A DNA stretch of 64,000 nucleotides from Nocardioides pinisoli (GCF_024199985.1 NZ_JANARS010000005.1:310001-374000); one strand, 5' to 3'; positions 32,687-42,632 are shown, counted from the first letter of the stretch. Program-made: numbers and translations. Notes: a model not told the origin generated them from the letters alone.

Positions 32687-35101
32687 GTGACCATCACCGA
32701 GTCACCGGGCCGCACCGCGATGCAGGTCCGCAAGAGGAACGGCGACGACGAGCCCGTCGACGTCAACAAGATCGTCCGCGCCGTCGACCGGGTGGGCGCC
32801 GACCTGGCGCACGTCGACCCGATGCGCGTCGCCACGCGCACCATCAGCGGGCTCTACGACGGCGCCACCACCGCCGAGCTCGACCGGCTGTCGATCCAGA
32901 CCGCCGCGGAGATGATCGGCGAGGAGCCGCAGTACTCCCGGCTCGCCGGGCGCCTGCTGGCGGGCTACGTCGACAAGGAGGTCCGCAACCAGGGCGTCGC
33001 GTCGTTCAGCCAGTCGGTCGCGCTCGGTCACGCTGAGGGGCTGATCGGCGACGAGACCGCGGCGTTCGTCAAGGACAACGCGCGCAAGCTCGACTTCGCC
33101 GTCGACGAGGCGGCCGACCGCCGCTTCGAGTACTTCGGCCTGCGCACCGTCTACGACCGCTACCTGCTGCGCCACCCCTCGACGCGGCTCGTGATCGAGA
33201 CGCCGCAGTACTTCCTGCTGCGGGTGGCGTGCGGGCTCGCCCGGAGCACCGGCGAAGCGATCGAGTTCTACCGGCTGATGTCGCGGCTGGCCTACCTGCC
33301 GTCGTCGCCGACGCTGTTCAACTCGGGCACCCGCCACACGCAGATGTCCTCGTGCTACCTCGTCGACTCCCCGCGCGACGACCTCGACTCGATCTACTCC
33401 CGCTACGCGCAGGTCGCCAAGCTGTCGAAGTTCGCCGGCGGCATCGGGATCGGCTTCTCCCGCGTCCGCAGCCGCGGCGCGCTGATCCGCGGGACCAACG
33501 GTCAGTCCAACGGGATCGTGCCGTTCCTGCGCACCCTCGACTCGTCGGTCGCTGCGGTCAACCAGGGCGGTCGCCGCAAGGGCGCCGCGTGCGTCTACCT
33601 CGAGCCGTGGCACCCCGACGTCGAGGAGTTCCTCGAGCTGCGCGACAACACCGGCGAGGACGCCCGCCGGACCCACAACCTCAACCTCGCACACTGGGTC
33701 CCCGACGAGTTCATGCGCCGGGTCGAGGCCGACGAGCCGTGGTCGCTGATCGACCCGGACCAGGCACCTGAGCTGCCCGACCTGTGGGGCGAGGCGTTCG
33801 ACGAGGCCTACCGCCGCGCAGAGGCGGAGGGCCGCGTGGTGCGGCGGGTCAGTGCCCGCGAGCTCTACGGGCGGATGATGCGCACGCTCGCGCAGACCGG
33901 CAACGGCTGGATGACCTTCAAGGACGCCAGCAACCGCACCTGCAACCAGACCCGGGACCAGGTTCCCGGACAGGGGCCGAGCGGCCCGGTCGTGCACCTG
34001 TCCAACCTCTGCACCGAGATCATCGAGGTCTCCTCCGACGGCGAGACCGCCGTGTGCAACCTCGGCTCGGTCAACCTCGCCCAGCACCTCGCCGCCGACG
34101 GCATCGACTGGGAGGCGCTGCGCGCCACGGTCCGCACCGCGGTCCCGCTGCTGGACCGCGTCATCGACGTCAACTACTACCCCAGCGACGAGGCGGCCGC
34201 ATCCAACCCGCGGTGGCGCCCGGTCGGTCTCGGGCTGATGGGGCTGCAGGACGTCTTCTTCGCCCTGCGCCTGCCCTTCGACTCCCCCGAGGCGCTCGAG
34301 CTCTCGACCCGGGTCTCGGAGGAGATCTACCTGACCGCGCTCGAGGTCAGCTGCGAGCTGGCCGAGCGTCACGGCCCCCACCCGGCCTACGCCGAGACCC
34401 GCGCCGCGGGCGGCGTCCTCCAGCCCGACCTGTGGGACGTCACCGGCACCCAGGTCGAGCGCTGGGCCGCGCTGCGCGAGCGGATCGCCGAGCACGGCCT
34501 GCGCAACGCGTTGCTCGTCGCGATCGCGCCGACGGCGACGATCGCCTCGATCGCCGGCTGCTACGAGTGCATCGAGCCGCAGGTGTCCAACCTCTTCAAG
34601 CGCGAGACGCTCTCCGGCGAGTTCCTCCAGGTCAACACCGCCCTCGTGCGCGAGCTGAAGGAGCGCGGCCTGTGGACCGCCGAGGTGCGCGAGGAGATCA
34701 AGCGTGCGGAGGGTTCGGTGCAGGGTGTCGCGGCGATCCCCGACGACGTACGCCGCCTCTTCCGCACCGCGTGGGAGCTGCCGCAGCGCGCGCTCATCGA
34801 CATGGCCGCCGCCCGGCAGCCGTTCATCGACCAGAGCCAGTCGCTCAACCTGTTCATCGCCGGTCCGTCGATCGGGAAGCTCTCGTCGATGTACCTGCAC
34901 GCCTGGAAGTCCGGCCTGAAGACGACCTACTACCTCCGTTCGCGCCCGGCGACGCGGATCCAGCAGACGACGACGTCGGTCAGCGTCCCCGCGCCCGCCG
35001 TAGTCGTCGAGACCACCCCGACCATCCCCACCACCTTCTCCGACGGCGCGGCGCTCGCCTGCTCGCTGGAGGACCCCGAGAGCTGCGAGGCCTGCCAGTG
35101 A
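32687..35101 (+). CDS. nrdA: Ribonucleoside-diphosphate reductase, class Ia alpha subunit
   Basis: 804 residues, makes dNDPs from NDPs. N-terminal ATP-cone (about 15-100; VRKRNGDDEPVDVNKIVRAV). Catalytic features: MSSCYLVDS (first redox Cys), NLCTEI (N-x-C-x-E radical motif), CNLGSVNL (second redox Cys), and the C-terminal Tyr-Tyr pair in SGLKTTYYLRS. A flexible T/V/P-rich linker leads to the tail CSLEDPESCEACQ that reloads the active site. The GTG follows GAGGAGAGAGAA. It overlaps nrdB by 4 nt and is controlled by the upstream riboswitch. Confidence 0.96.
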   Translation: MTITESPGRTAMQVRKRNGDDEPVDVNKIVRAVDRVGADLAHVDPMRVATRTISGLYDGATTAELDRLSIQTAAEMIGEEPQYSRLAGRLLAGYVDKEVRNQGVASFSQSVALGHAEGLIGDETAAFVKDNARKLDFAVDEAADRRFEYFGLRTVYDRYLLRHPSTRLVIETPQYFLLRVACGLARSTGEAIEFYRLMSRLAYLPSSPTLFNSGTRHTQMSSCYLVDSPRDDLDSIYSRYAQVAKLSKFAGGIGIGFSRVRSRGALIRGTNGQSNGIVPFLRTLDSSVAAVNQGGRRKGAACVYLEPWHPDVEEFLELRDNTGEDARRTHNLNLAHWVPDEFMRRVEADEPWSLIDPDQAPELPDLWGEAFDEAYRRAEAEGRVVRRVSARELYGRMMRTLAQTGNGWMTFKDASNRTCNQTRDQVPGQGPSGPVVHLSNLCTEIIEVSSDGETAVCNLGSVNLAQHLAADGIDWEALRATVRTAVPLLDRVIDVNYYPSDEAAASNPRWRPVGLGLMGLQDVFFALRLPFDSPEALELSTRVSEEIYLTALEVSCELAERHGPHPAYAETRAAGGVLQPDLWDVTGTQVERWAALRERIAEHGLRNALLVAIAPTATIASIAGCYECIEPQVSNLFKRETLSGEFLQVNTALVRELKERGLWTAEVREEIKRAEGSVQGVAAIPDDVRRLFRTAWELPQRALIDMAAARQPFIDQSQSLNLFIAGPSIGKLSSMYLHAWKSGLKTTYYLRSRPATRIQQTTTSVSVPAPAVVVETTPTIPTTFSDGAALACSLEDPESCEACQ

Positions 35102-36120
35102 CCACCACCGAGAACCCCACCCGGATGCTGCTCGACCCGGGGATGAACCTGACCCTGCGACCGATGCGCTACCCGCACTTCTACGACCGCTACCGCGACG
35201 CGATCAAGAACACCTGGACCGTCGAGGAGGTCGACCTGCACTCCGACCTCAAGGACCTCGCCCGGCTCAGCGAGGCCGAGCGGCACCTGGTGTCGCGACT
35301 GGTGGCGTTCTTCGCCACCGGGGACACGATCGTGGCCAACAACCTGGTGCTCAACCTCTACCAGCACGTCAACTCCCCCGAGGGCCGGCTCTACCTGTCG
35401 CGCCAGCTCTTCGAGGAGGCGGTGCACGTGCAGTTCTACCTGACGCTGCTCGACACCTACGTGCCCGACGAGACCGAGCGGCACGAGGCGTTCTCGGCCG
35501 TCGACAACATCCCCTCGATCAAGGCCAAGGCCGACTTCTGCTTCCGGTGGATCGACTCGGTCTTCGACCTCGACGCGCTGGAGACCCAGGAGCACCGCCG
35601 GAAGTTCCTGCTCAACCTGATCTGCTTCGCGGCGGTCATCGAGGGGCTGTTCTTCTACGGCGCGTTCGCCTACGTCTACTTCCTGCGCTCGCGCGGCTTC
35701 CTCAACGGGCTCGCGTCGGGCACCAACTGGGTCTTTCGCGACGAGTCGATGCACATGGCGTTCGCGTTCGACGTGGTCGACACGGTGCGCGAGGAGGAGC
35801 CGGGGCTCTTCGACGAGCAGATGGCCGCCGACGTCCGGCAGATGATGGTGGACGGCGTCGACGCCGAGGCACAGTTCGCCGAGGACCTGCTCGGCGGTGG
35901 CGTCGCCGGGTTGTCGACGGCCGACATGCGCTCCTACCTCGAGTACGTCGCCGACCGCAGGATGGAGCGCCTCGGCCTGCCCGTCATCTACGGCTCGAAG
36001 AACCCCCTGGCGTTCATGGAGCTGCAGGACGTGCAGGAGCTCTCCAACTTCTTCGAGCGCAAGGTCTCGGCCTACCAGGTCGGCGTCACCGGCGCCGTCG
36101 GGTTCGACGAGGACTTCTGA
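35098..36120 (+). CDS. nrdB: Ribonucleoside-diphosphate reductase, class Ia beta subunit
   Basis: 340 residues, the diiron-tyrosyl-radical subunit. Metal and radical ligands visible: Asp in ATGDTIVANN; Glu, His and the radical Tyr in LFEEAVHVQFY (His plus four = Tyr); Glu in AVIEGLFFYG; Glu and His in RDESMHMAF. The radical Tyr is kept, so this is not a Tyr-less variant. The GTG start overlaps the nrdA stop (GTGA). The tail GAVGFDEDF is the C-terminal peptide that docks on NrdA. Confidence 0.96.
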   Translation: MTTTENPTRMLLDPGMNLTLRPMRYPHFYDRYRDAIKNTWTVEEVDLHSDLKDLARLSEAERHLVSRLVAFFATGDTIVANNLVLNLYQHVNSPEGRLYLSRQLFEEAVHVQFYLTLLDTYVPDETERHEAFSAVDNIPSIKAKADFCFRWIDSVFDLDALETQEHRRKFLLNLICFAAVIEGLFFYGAFAYVYFLRSRGFLNGLASGTNWVFRDESMHMAFAFDVVDTVREEEPGLFDEQMAADVRQMMVDGVDAEAQFAEDLLGGGVAGLSTADMRSYLEYVADRRMERLGLPVIYGSKNPLAFMELQDVQELSNFFERKVSAYQVGVTGAVGFDEDF

Positions 36121-36122
36121 GG

Positions 36123-36138
36123 GCCGCACGTGCGCGGC
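36123..36138. terminator. Hairpin between nrdB and the PIG-L gene
   Basis: GCCGC-ACGTGC-GCGGC in the 21-nt gap between two convergent genes; short stem, no U-tract. Confidence 0.4.
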
Positions 36139-36141
36139 GTG

Positions 36142-36924
36142 TCAGGCGAGCAGCTCGGACTCCCTCGGGCCGCCCGTCCACGGCGGGACGACGCGCCGCG
36201 CGCGGGCGGTGTCGAGGAAGTCGTCGGCCAGACCACCGGGGAGGCCGACGTAGGGCGAGGACTGCGAGGCGTGCGCCGCCATCGCCAGGTCGAGGGCGCG
36301 ACGGTGCTCGCCCACGTCGACCACGGTCGTGATCTCGTCGTCGGGCGTGCCGAGCCGGGCCTCGTCGACGTCGAGGTAGGGCGAGCCGGGGTTGACGACC
36401 TGCTGGTGGTCGGCCCAGCGCCGCATCAGGGACCGTGAGAGGCAGGCGACGTAGACGCGCGGCACCGCGGCGTCCTCGGCGGCGCGCAGCACCGCATCGC
36501 GCACCAGCACGTGGTCGCGGTGCCCGTCGCTGCCGTCGAGGGTGACCAGCACGTCGGGCGAGAACGCGCGCACCTCGGCGAGGATCGCCGCGACCAGCGC
36601 GTCCTCGGTGGCGCCGCACACCGTCCCGGGCCCCGGCTCGCCCGCCATGCCCGAGTCGGCGAAGCCCAGCAGGGCCACCCGCTCGACGCCGAGCAGCCGC
36701 GCTGCCGTGCGCAGCTCGGCCTCCCGCACGGCACCCAGGTCGTCATGAGGGGTGGTCGACTCCCCCGCCTCGCCCCGGGACGCGCACACCACGGCGGTGC
36801 GTGCACCCCGGTCCGCGGCGTGCAGGAGCAGCGAGCCGCAGCCGAACGTCTCGTCGTCGGGGTGGGCCACGACGACCTGCACCCTCGGCGCTCGCGGTCG
36901 GGCGGGAGGCGTGCTGCCGGTCAT
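36142..36924 (-). CDS. PIG-L family N-deacetylase
   Basis: 260-residue LmbE/PIG-L zinc hydrolase. VVVAHPDDETFGCGSLLL supplies the HPDDE zinc/catalytic motif and DGSDGHRDHVLVRD the HxxDH ligand. Relatives deacetylate GlcNAc derivatives or act on mycothiol conjugates (Mca); this one is shorter and differs in its C-terminus from the MshB at 17.2 kb, so the substrate is open. ATG 36922-36924 follows GAGGGGA. It lies downstream of an FAD oxidoreductase and a large regulator on the same strand. Confidence 0.9.
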   Translation of the reverse strand: MTGSTPPARPRAPRVQVVVAHPDDETFGCGSLLLHAADRGARTAVVCASRGEAGESTTPHDDLGAVREAELRTAARLLGVERVALLGFADSGMAGEPGPGTVCGATEDALVAAILAEVRAFSPDVLVTLDGSDGHRDHVLVRDAVLRAAEDAAVPRVYVACLSRSLMRRWADHQQVVNPGSPYLDVDEARLGTPDDEITTVVDVGEHRRALDLAMAAHASQSSPYVGLPGGLADDFLDTARARRVVPPWTGGPRESELLA

Positions 36925-36997
36925 GTCGTGGTCCCCTCGTCAGTGTGCTGGGCCAGCGTCACCGCTCGGGTGCCCCGGCGGCAAGGTGCACGCCGGC

Positions 36998-38446
36998 TCA
37001 CGGCGCCGTCGTCGCCTCGACGGGACGGTTGCTGCGCAGGGTCCCCAGCGGGTCGGACTCGCCCTTGGCCCGGACCAGTCGCTCCCGGTCGGCGTCCGAC
37101 CACCACGTCGAGCGCGCGTGGGCGCCGCCGAAGTTGAGCAGCGTCCGTCCGCTCGCGGCGTCGGCCACGGCTGCGCCGGTGCGCTCGAAGCACGCCTCGA
37201 TCACCGGGACCAGCTCCGGGACGGCGGGGATGCCGAGCAGGAACAGGTTGTACGGCTCGCGCACCGGGCCGTGCGCGCCGCCGCCGTCCGGCGTACGGGT
37301 GAAGGCACCGCCGAGGTGGCGCACCTGCACCACCGGCAGCGGCGAGCCGCTGCCCGCGCCGACCGCGCGCACGAAGGCGTCCATCGTGTCCTCGTCCAGG
37401 CGCGACAGGAGCTGCGACCACTCCATCCCCGGGGTGGGGTCGGTGGGCTCGGCGGCGATCCCGTCCAGCTCGGCGAGGGGCACGTCCCCCGTGAGGTCCA
37501 TCGCGAGGTCCGGCACCACGCGGTAGGGCGCCAGCAGCCGCTCACCCTCCTCGGCCTCCCCGAGGAACGCGACGGCGACGCTGGCGAACGAGCGGCCGCG
37601 GAACGGCTCGGGCACCTCCGGGAGCGGCGGGAACTGGTAGGCGTGCAGCCACGTGCTGAGGGTCTCCGGCGCCTCAGCGGTCGAGCGGGCGAACACCCGC
37701 AGGAGCTCCGGGAGCCGCTCCAGCGGCCACAGCAGGCGACCTCCCCAGACGTGCGGAGCCGGGTGCAGGGCGACCTCCATCCGGGTGACGACGCCGAAGT
37801 CCCCACCTCCTCCGCGCACGGCCCAGAACAGGTCTGCGTCCGGTCCGTGGCTCGCGGCGCTCAGCGTGCGGTGGCGGCCGAGGCCGTCGACCAGCTCCAC
37901 CGACACGATGCTGTCCGAGCCGATCCCGTAGGCCCGACCGAACCAGCTGATGCCGCCCGTGAGCGTCATCCCGACGACCGTCGGGTCGGAGCTCGACCCG
38001 GCGAGGAAGGTCAGCCCGGTGCCGTCGAGCGCGGCCAGCAGTGCTCCGGCCTTGACGCCGGCACCGACTGTGGCGGTGCGCCTCTGCTCGTCCACGACGA
38101 TGTCCTGCAGGGCGCCGGTGCGCAGCAGCAGCACGTCGCCGCCGAGGCCGTGCACGGCGCCGTGACCCGTGGGCTGGGCGGTGACCTGGAAGCCGAGGTC
38201 CACGGCCCAGCGGACCGCGGCCCGGACGTCGCCCTCGTCGCGGACGTCCACGACGGCGAGCGGCTGCTGGTCGACCACGACGTTCCACGGCATCCTCGCG
38301 ACGTCCCAGTCGGGGTCGCCGGGGGTGTGGACCGTGCCCGCGACCCGGCGGCGCAGGTCCGCGAGGACCTGACTGCGGTCGGGGTGGTCGAGGGTGGCGG
38401 CGACCGTGGCCTCGGCCCGGTCGAGGGTGGTGTTGTCGGCGTTCAT
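36998..38446 (-). CDS. FAD-linked oxidoreductase, berberine-bridge (BBE) type
   Basis: 482 residues. PCMH-type FAD-binding domain at about 50-230 (VVDVRDEGDVRAAVRWAVDL, QPTGHGAVHG, GAGVKAGALLAAL, FWAVRGGGGDFGVVTRMEV) and C-terminal BBE segment near NFGGAHARSTWWSD. The canonical RSGGHS-type loop reads PTGHGAVHG; the histidines could still give a covalent flavin link. Substrate unknown; relatives oxidise sugars and secondary metabolites. The ATG follows AGAGGAGAAG. Downstream of the BTAD regulator on the same strand, so it may be its target. Confidence 0.9.
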   Translation of the reverse strand: MNADNTTLDRAEATVAATLDHPDRSQVLADLRRRVAGTVHTPGDPDWDVARMPWNVVVDQQPLAVVDVRDEGDVRAAVRWAVDLGFQVTAQPTGHGAVHGLGGDVLLLRTGALQDIVVDEQRRTATVGAGVKAGALLAALDGTGLTFLAGSSSDPTVVGMTLTGGISWFGRAYGIGSDSIVSVELVDGLGRHRTLSAASHGPDADLFWAVRGGGGDFGVVTRMEVALHPAPHVWGGRLLWPLERLPELLRVFARSTAEAPETLSTWLHAYQFPPLPEVPEPFRGRSFASVAVAFLGEAEEGERLLAPYRVVPDLAMDLTGDVPLAELDGIAAEPTDPTPGMEWSQLLSRLDEDTMDAFVRAVGAGSGSPLPVVQVRHLGGAFTRTPDGGGAHGPVREPYNLFLLGIPAVPELVPVIEACFERTGAAVADAASGRTLLNFGGAHARSTWWSDADRERLVRAKGESDPLGTLRSNRPVEATTAP

Positions 38447-38515
38447 CTCTTCTCCTCTGGTCGGTGCGACAGGAGGAGCATCCGGCGACGTCCTTGCCGG
38501 ACGCCTGCACGCGCC

Positions 38516-41500
38516 TTACCGGGCGCCCAGCCGACCCGCGAGAACCTGCGAACGTCGCTGCCACGGACGGCACTCGAGCCGAGCGTTGAGCTCGACGGCA
38601 CGCGCGGCCGCCTCGGCGGCGCGGGGGTCACCGAGCGCCTCGAGGCCGAGGGCGTGGAAGTGGTCGACCACGCCGTAGTGGAAGATCGAGCCGTAGTTGG
38701 CCGGGACGCCCAGGTAGGGCTCGATCAGCGGCATGGTCTCGCGGACGCCGTCGAGGTCGCGGAGGGCAGCGAGCACCGCGACCCGGAGGCACCGGCCGAC
38801 CGTCGAGCTGTAGGTGATCTCCTGCACCGGGGCCGCCGGGCCGAGCACGTCGCGGGCCCCGTCGAGGTCGCCGTCCTCGACCAGCGCCCAGGCGGTGACG
38901 GCACGCAGGGCCGCGCTGCCGCCGGCCGCGAGCGCGACGGCGCTCGGGGGGACGGACGCGCCCACGGGGCGTGAGTGCAGCGCGTGCAGGCACTCGAGCT
39001 CGCGGGCGGCGATGAAGCCCGCGCGGCGGTGCATCTCGAGCGCCCGGTCGCCCAGAGCCCCGGCCTCCGGCGACTCCGCGTCGTGGGCGCGCGCCCAGTG
39101 CCACCACGCGAGCGGGATGTCGACACCGCTGTGCCTCAGCGCCTCGGCCGCCGCGCCGCACCGCGCCATCGCGTCGTCGGCCGCCTCGACCTGGAGGCAC
39201 TCGTAGCGCAGGAGGCCGAGGTAGAAGAGCGCGGCGAGCTCGATCTCCCCGCGCGGCCGGCGGGCCACCAGCTCCTCGACGAGCTCGACCCTGCCGGTCA
39301 TGTCGCCGCTGCCCATCATGCCGACCATGCGCACCATCAGCATCTCGTCGAGCAGCGCCCGGTCCCCCATGCTGCGGGCGATCCGCACCGACTCATCGCC
39401 GTACTCCTGCACGACGTCACCGCGCGGGCCGTAGTAGTGCTCCATCTGGAGCGTGGCGAGCACCCGGGCGCGGGGAGCGAGCTCGAGGTGCTCGGCCGCC
39501 TCGGTCAGCATGCCGATGAACTCGTGGTCGACCTTGCCGTGCTCGCGCCAGCTCCACACCCCGGCCCCACCGAGAATGGCGGCGGCCTCGGCGACGAGGT
39601 CCCACCGCGCCAGGTCCCGGGCGGTCTCGACCGCCTCCTCGACCGCCGTACGCGCCTCGGGCGTCCGTCCCAGCCGGAGGAGGGCGGCCGCGCGGCCCCG
39701 CTGCGCGCGAGCGGCCTCCGAGGACTCGCTCCGGGCGTGCGTGAGCGCGAGCGACCACAGGTCGAGCGCCTCCTGGTGGGCGGACCGCGCGGCGGCGACC
39801 TCCGCTGCCCGGGACAGCCACACGACGGCGCGCCGCGCCTGCTCGGCACCGAGCGGGGCGGCCAGCTGCGCATGGTGCGCGACGTCGGCCGCAGCGTCGC
39901 GGTCGTCCCCGCCGCGCTGCTCGAGGATGCGTGCCGCGCGGTCGTGGAGGTGCATCCGACGGGCGGCCCCCATCCGAGAGCTCAGGGCCTCCCGGGCCAG
40001 GGCGTGCACGAACGCATAGCCGTGCTCGTGCTCCTCCGCGAGCCCGCTCGCCACCGCCTGGTCGAGGAGCTCCAGGGAGCGGTCCACGTCCAGCCCGCTC
40101 AGCTCGGCGACGAGGGCTGTGTCGATGGTGCGGTTCACGACCGCGGCGGCCGTCAGGAGGCCGATCCCCTCGGGCGAGAGCCGCTCGATGCGCTGGCGCA
40201 GCACGTCGGTGATGCCGTCCGGCACCGGCAGCGTGGCGGGCTCCACCGAGGCCAGGTCGGGCAGGCTCGCCAGCAGCCGGGCGTACTGGAGCACGAAGAA
40301 CGGGTTGCCGGCCGTGACGGACGAGACGTGGCGCACCAGCTCAGCGCCGACGACCGACGAGCCGAGCGTGGACTCCAGCAGGTCGCCCACGCCGGCGCGG
40401 TCCAGCCCGTCGACGCGCAGTCGCTCGGCACCGGCGCGGGCGAGCGTGGCCATGGTGTCGACCAGCTGGTCGCCGGTGACCGTCTCGGTCGTGCGCCGGG
40501 TGATCACGACGGCGAGGGGCGCGTCGGGGGCGGTGTCGGCCAGGTGGCGCAGCAGCTGGAGCGAGGTGGAGTCGGCCCAGTGGACGTCCTCCAGCACGAC
40601 CAGCAGCGGCCGGCGCGCGGCAGAGCGCGCGAGCAGGTCGACGACGGCGTCGAACATCCGCAGGCCGGCGCCGGCGCCGGTGTCCTCGACGTCCGCGTCG
40701 TCGAGCAGCGGTGCCAGTCGTGGGTCGGACGCGCTCTCGCCGTCGTCGGCGGCGAGCTCACGCACCATCGCCAGCCACGGCCACAGGGCAGGTGCGTAGC
40801 CACCCTCGTGGGCACGCCCGACCACCACGCGCCAGCCGTCGTCGCCCGCACGCCGCGCCACGTCCTGCGCGAGCCGGGACTTGCCGATGCCCGGCTCACC
40901 GGCGACGAGCAGGAACCGGGTGCGACCCGTCGTGCCCGCCCGCGCGACGACGGCGGAGGCGAAGCGGGTGGTGTCCTCGCGGCCCACGGTCACGGGCCCG
41001 CGCGCCGGGTCGTGAGCCGTTCCGCGGGCATCGCCCGCACCCGCGACGGCGTCGAGGTGGCCGAGCGCGTCGTCGGGCACCCTCGCCGGCACCATCAGGT
41101 CGGGGTCCTGGCGCAGCAGCCGCTGCTCGAGGGTGCGCACCTCCGCCGACGGGTCCACGCCCAGCTCGTCGGAGAGCCGCTCCCGCAGCGCGCGGAGCGT
41201 GGCGAGCGCGTCCGCCTGCCGCGCGCAGCGGTACTGGGCGAGCGCGAGCAGCGCCCACAACCGCTCGCTGTAGGGGTTCTGCCCGGCGACCTCGGCGGCG
41301 TCCCGCAGCGCGTCCTCAGCGCGGCCGACCTCGAGCAGGGCACGGATGCGCTGCTCCTGCACGGCCAGGCGCAGCTCGACGAGCCGGTCGGCGGCCGCCC
41401 GGACCAGCTGGCCGTCGACGGTCGCGTACGGCGTACCGGTCCAGCACGCGAGCGCCGCGTCCGTAGCCGCCAGGGCCTCGCGGCCGTCGCCCGCACCCAG

Positions 41501-41845
41501 CGCATCGCGGGCGGCCGCCTCGAAGGCCCACGTGTCGACGTCCGCGATGTCCGCGGCGATCGCGTAGCCGGCGGCGGTGCTCACCAGCGCGGACCGGTCA
41601 CCCGGCCGACGTCGGGGCTCGAGGAGTCGGCGCAGGCGGGACACGGCCACCTGGACCGAGGCGAGCACGCGGTCGGACGCCTCCGCGCCCCACACCTCGA
41701 TCGCGAGACGCTCGGCCGGGACGTGCTCGCCGTGGGCGGCGAGCAGCGCGCACAGCACGCCACGCTCGCGCCCGCGCGTCACCGGCACGCTGACCCCGTC
41801 GACGACCACGGCGGTCTCCCCGAAGGCAACGTAGGTCAGCGCCAC
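38516..41845 (-). CDS. Giant BTAD-AAA transcriptional regulator (AfsR/SARP-like), copy 1
   Basis: 1109 residues. N-terminal OmpR-like winged helix (about 1-95), bacterial transcriptional activation domain (about 100-240; ends EVRTLEQRLLRQDPDL), then an AAA/STAND-type ATPase with P-loop VAGEPGIGKSRLAQ and Walker B LLVVLEDVHWADSTS, and a C-terminal TPR-like alpha-solenoid. No LuxR-type HTH follows. The start is GTG 41843-41845 (VALTYVAFGE). Proteins of this build switch on nearby pathways in response to nucleotide and partner binding; the FAD oxidoreductase and PIG-L genes downstream are candidates. A second copy lies at 49187. Confidence 0.92.
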   Translation of the reverse strand: MALTYVAFGETAVVVDGVSVPVTRGRERGVLCALLAAHGEHVPAERLAIEVWGAEASDRVLASVQVAVSRLRRLLEPRRRPGDRSALVSTAAGYAIAADIADVDTWAFEAAARDALGAGDGREALAATDAALACWTGTPYATVDGQLVRAAADRLVELRLAVQEQRIRALLEVGRAEDALRDAAEVAGQNPYSERLWALLALAQYRCARQADALATLRALRERLSDELGVDPSAEVRTLEQRLLRQDPDLMVPARVPDDALGHLDAVAGAGDARGTAHDPARGPVTVGREDTTRFASAVVARAGTTGRTRFLLVAGEPGIGKSRLAQDVARRAGDDGWRVVVGRAHEGGYAPALWPWLAMVRELAADDGESASDPRLAPLLDDADVEDTGAGAGLRMFDAVVDLLARSAARRPLLVVLEDVHWADSTSLQLLRHLADTAPDAPLAVVITRRTTETVTGDQLVDTMATLARAGAERLRVDGLDRAGVGDLLESTLGSSVVGAELVRHVSSVTAGNPFFVLQYARLLASLPDLASVEPATLPVPDGITDVLRQRIERLSPEGIGLLTAAAVVNRTIDTALVAELSGLDVDRSLELLDQAVASGLAEEHEHGYAFVHALAREALSSRMGAARRMHLHDRAARILEQRGGDDRDAAADVAHHAQLAAPLGAEQARRAVVWLSRAAEVAAARSAHQEALDLWSLALTHARSESSEAARAQRGRAAALLRLGRTPEARTAVEEAVETARDLARWDLVAEAAAILGGAGVWSWREHGKVDHEFIGMLTEAAEHLELAPRARVLATLQMEHYYGPRGDVVQEYGDESVRIARSMGDRALLDEMLMVRMVGMMGSGDMTGRVELVEELVARRPRGEIELAALFYLGLLRYECLQVEAADDAMARCGAAAEALRHSGVDIPLAWWHWARAHDAESPEAGALGDRALEMHRRAGFIAARELECLHALHSRPVGASVPPSAVALAAGGSAALRAVTAWALVEDGDLDGARDVLGPAAPVQEITYSSTVGRCLRVAVLAALRDLDGVRETMPLIEPYLGVPANYGSIFHYGVVDHFHALGLEALGDPRAAEAAARAVELNARLECRPWQRRSQVLAGRLGAR

Positions 41846-41886
41846 GGCGGCATGGTGACACAGGCGGGGCCGTGCGTCGCCCCCTT

Positions 41887-42021
41887 TCAGGCGGGTGGAG
41901 CTGGCTCCGGTGAGCGGTGCGCCGGGCAGACCCAGCCCGCGCGACGGTGGTCCCAGTAGCAGGTCCACGTGTGGCGGTGGCGGGGGCGGGCGGTCGGGTG
42001 GTCGGTGGGAGTCGTGTCCAC
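41887..42021 (-). CDS. Small possible protein with paired Cys/His
   Basis: 44 codons from GTG 42019-42021 after a GGAAGGA ribosome-binding site. The sequence contains HRHTWTCYWDHRRAGWVCPA, where C-x11-C with flanking His could bind a metal. It ends just past the BTAD promoter region and follows the secreted-protein gene by 26 nt on the same strand. No homologue is recognised; coding status is uncertain. Confidence 0.35.
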   Translation of the reverse strand: MDTTPTDHPTARPRHRHTWTCYWDHRRAGWVCPAHRSPEPAPPA

Positions 42022-42047
42022 GACGATCCTTCCGGGGTGACGGCCGG

Positions 42048-42632
42048 TCAGCAGTGGACCGTGGGGTTGAAGGCGGCGAGCAGCCCGTCCGGGTTGTGCT
42101 TGAAGAGCCACGCGTGCAGGTCGTAGTGGACCGGCATCCCGGGCTCGTGGCCGGGCATCGGACCGTCGAACGGCACGCCGAGCAGGTCGGGCCGGTCGTC
42201 CGAGGTCGTGACGTCCTGGTCGCCGTCGGGGGCGAACCACTCGACGGCACCGAGCGTCAGGCCGCCGGCGCTGGGGACGTAGACGAGGATCGGCGGGCGC
42301 TCCGGGTCGATCGGACCCATCAGGCTCGGGTTCACGTAGTGGTAGCCCATGCCTCCGCCGGGCGAGGCGGCGCACTCGGTGCTCGGCAGGTAGCCGTCCG
42401 CGACGGCCGCGGCCGGGGATCGGTAGCGGGCCAGCCGACCCTTGAGCTGCATCAGCTCGCGGAGGGCGGGCTTCGGCACGTCCCGGACGCTGGAGCCGTA
42501 GCCGTGCGATCCGCCGTCGTCGTGGGCCGACGCGGACGGTGCGGCCAGCGAGAGGAACGGGAGGGTCAGCGCGGCGGTCAGCGACGAGGCCAGCGCGGTA
42601 CGGCGGATGCGGCGGGTGGACTGCAGGGACAT
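42048..42632 (-). CDS. Secreted conserved hypothetical protein
   Basis: 194 residues with a clear signal peptide: RRIRRTALASSLTAALTLPF followed by LSLAAPSASA (cleavage near residue 36). The mature part starts HDDGGSHGYG and has conserved-looking GGGMGYHYVNPSLMG, PPILVYVPSAGG, VEWFAPDGDQD and C-terminal LHAWLFKHNPDG; Cys residues at ECAAS and the final VHC could form a disulfide. Similar secreted proteins of unknown function are common in actinobacteria. ATG 42630-42632 follows AAGGAGA. Confidence 0.75.
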   Translation of the reverse strand: MSLQSTRRIRRTALASSLTAALTLPFLSLAAPSASAHDDGGSHGYGSSVRDVPKPALRELMQLKGRLARYRSPAAAVADGYLPSTECAASPGGGMGYHYVNPSLMGPIDPERPPILVYVPSAGGLTLGAVEWFAPDGDQDVTTSDDRPDLLGVPFDGPMPGHEPGMPVHYDLHAWLFKHNPDGLLAAFNPTVHC

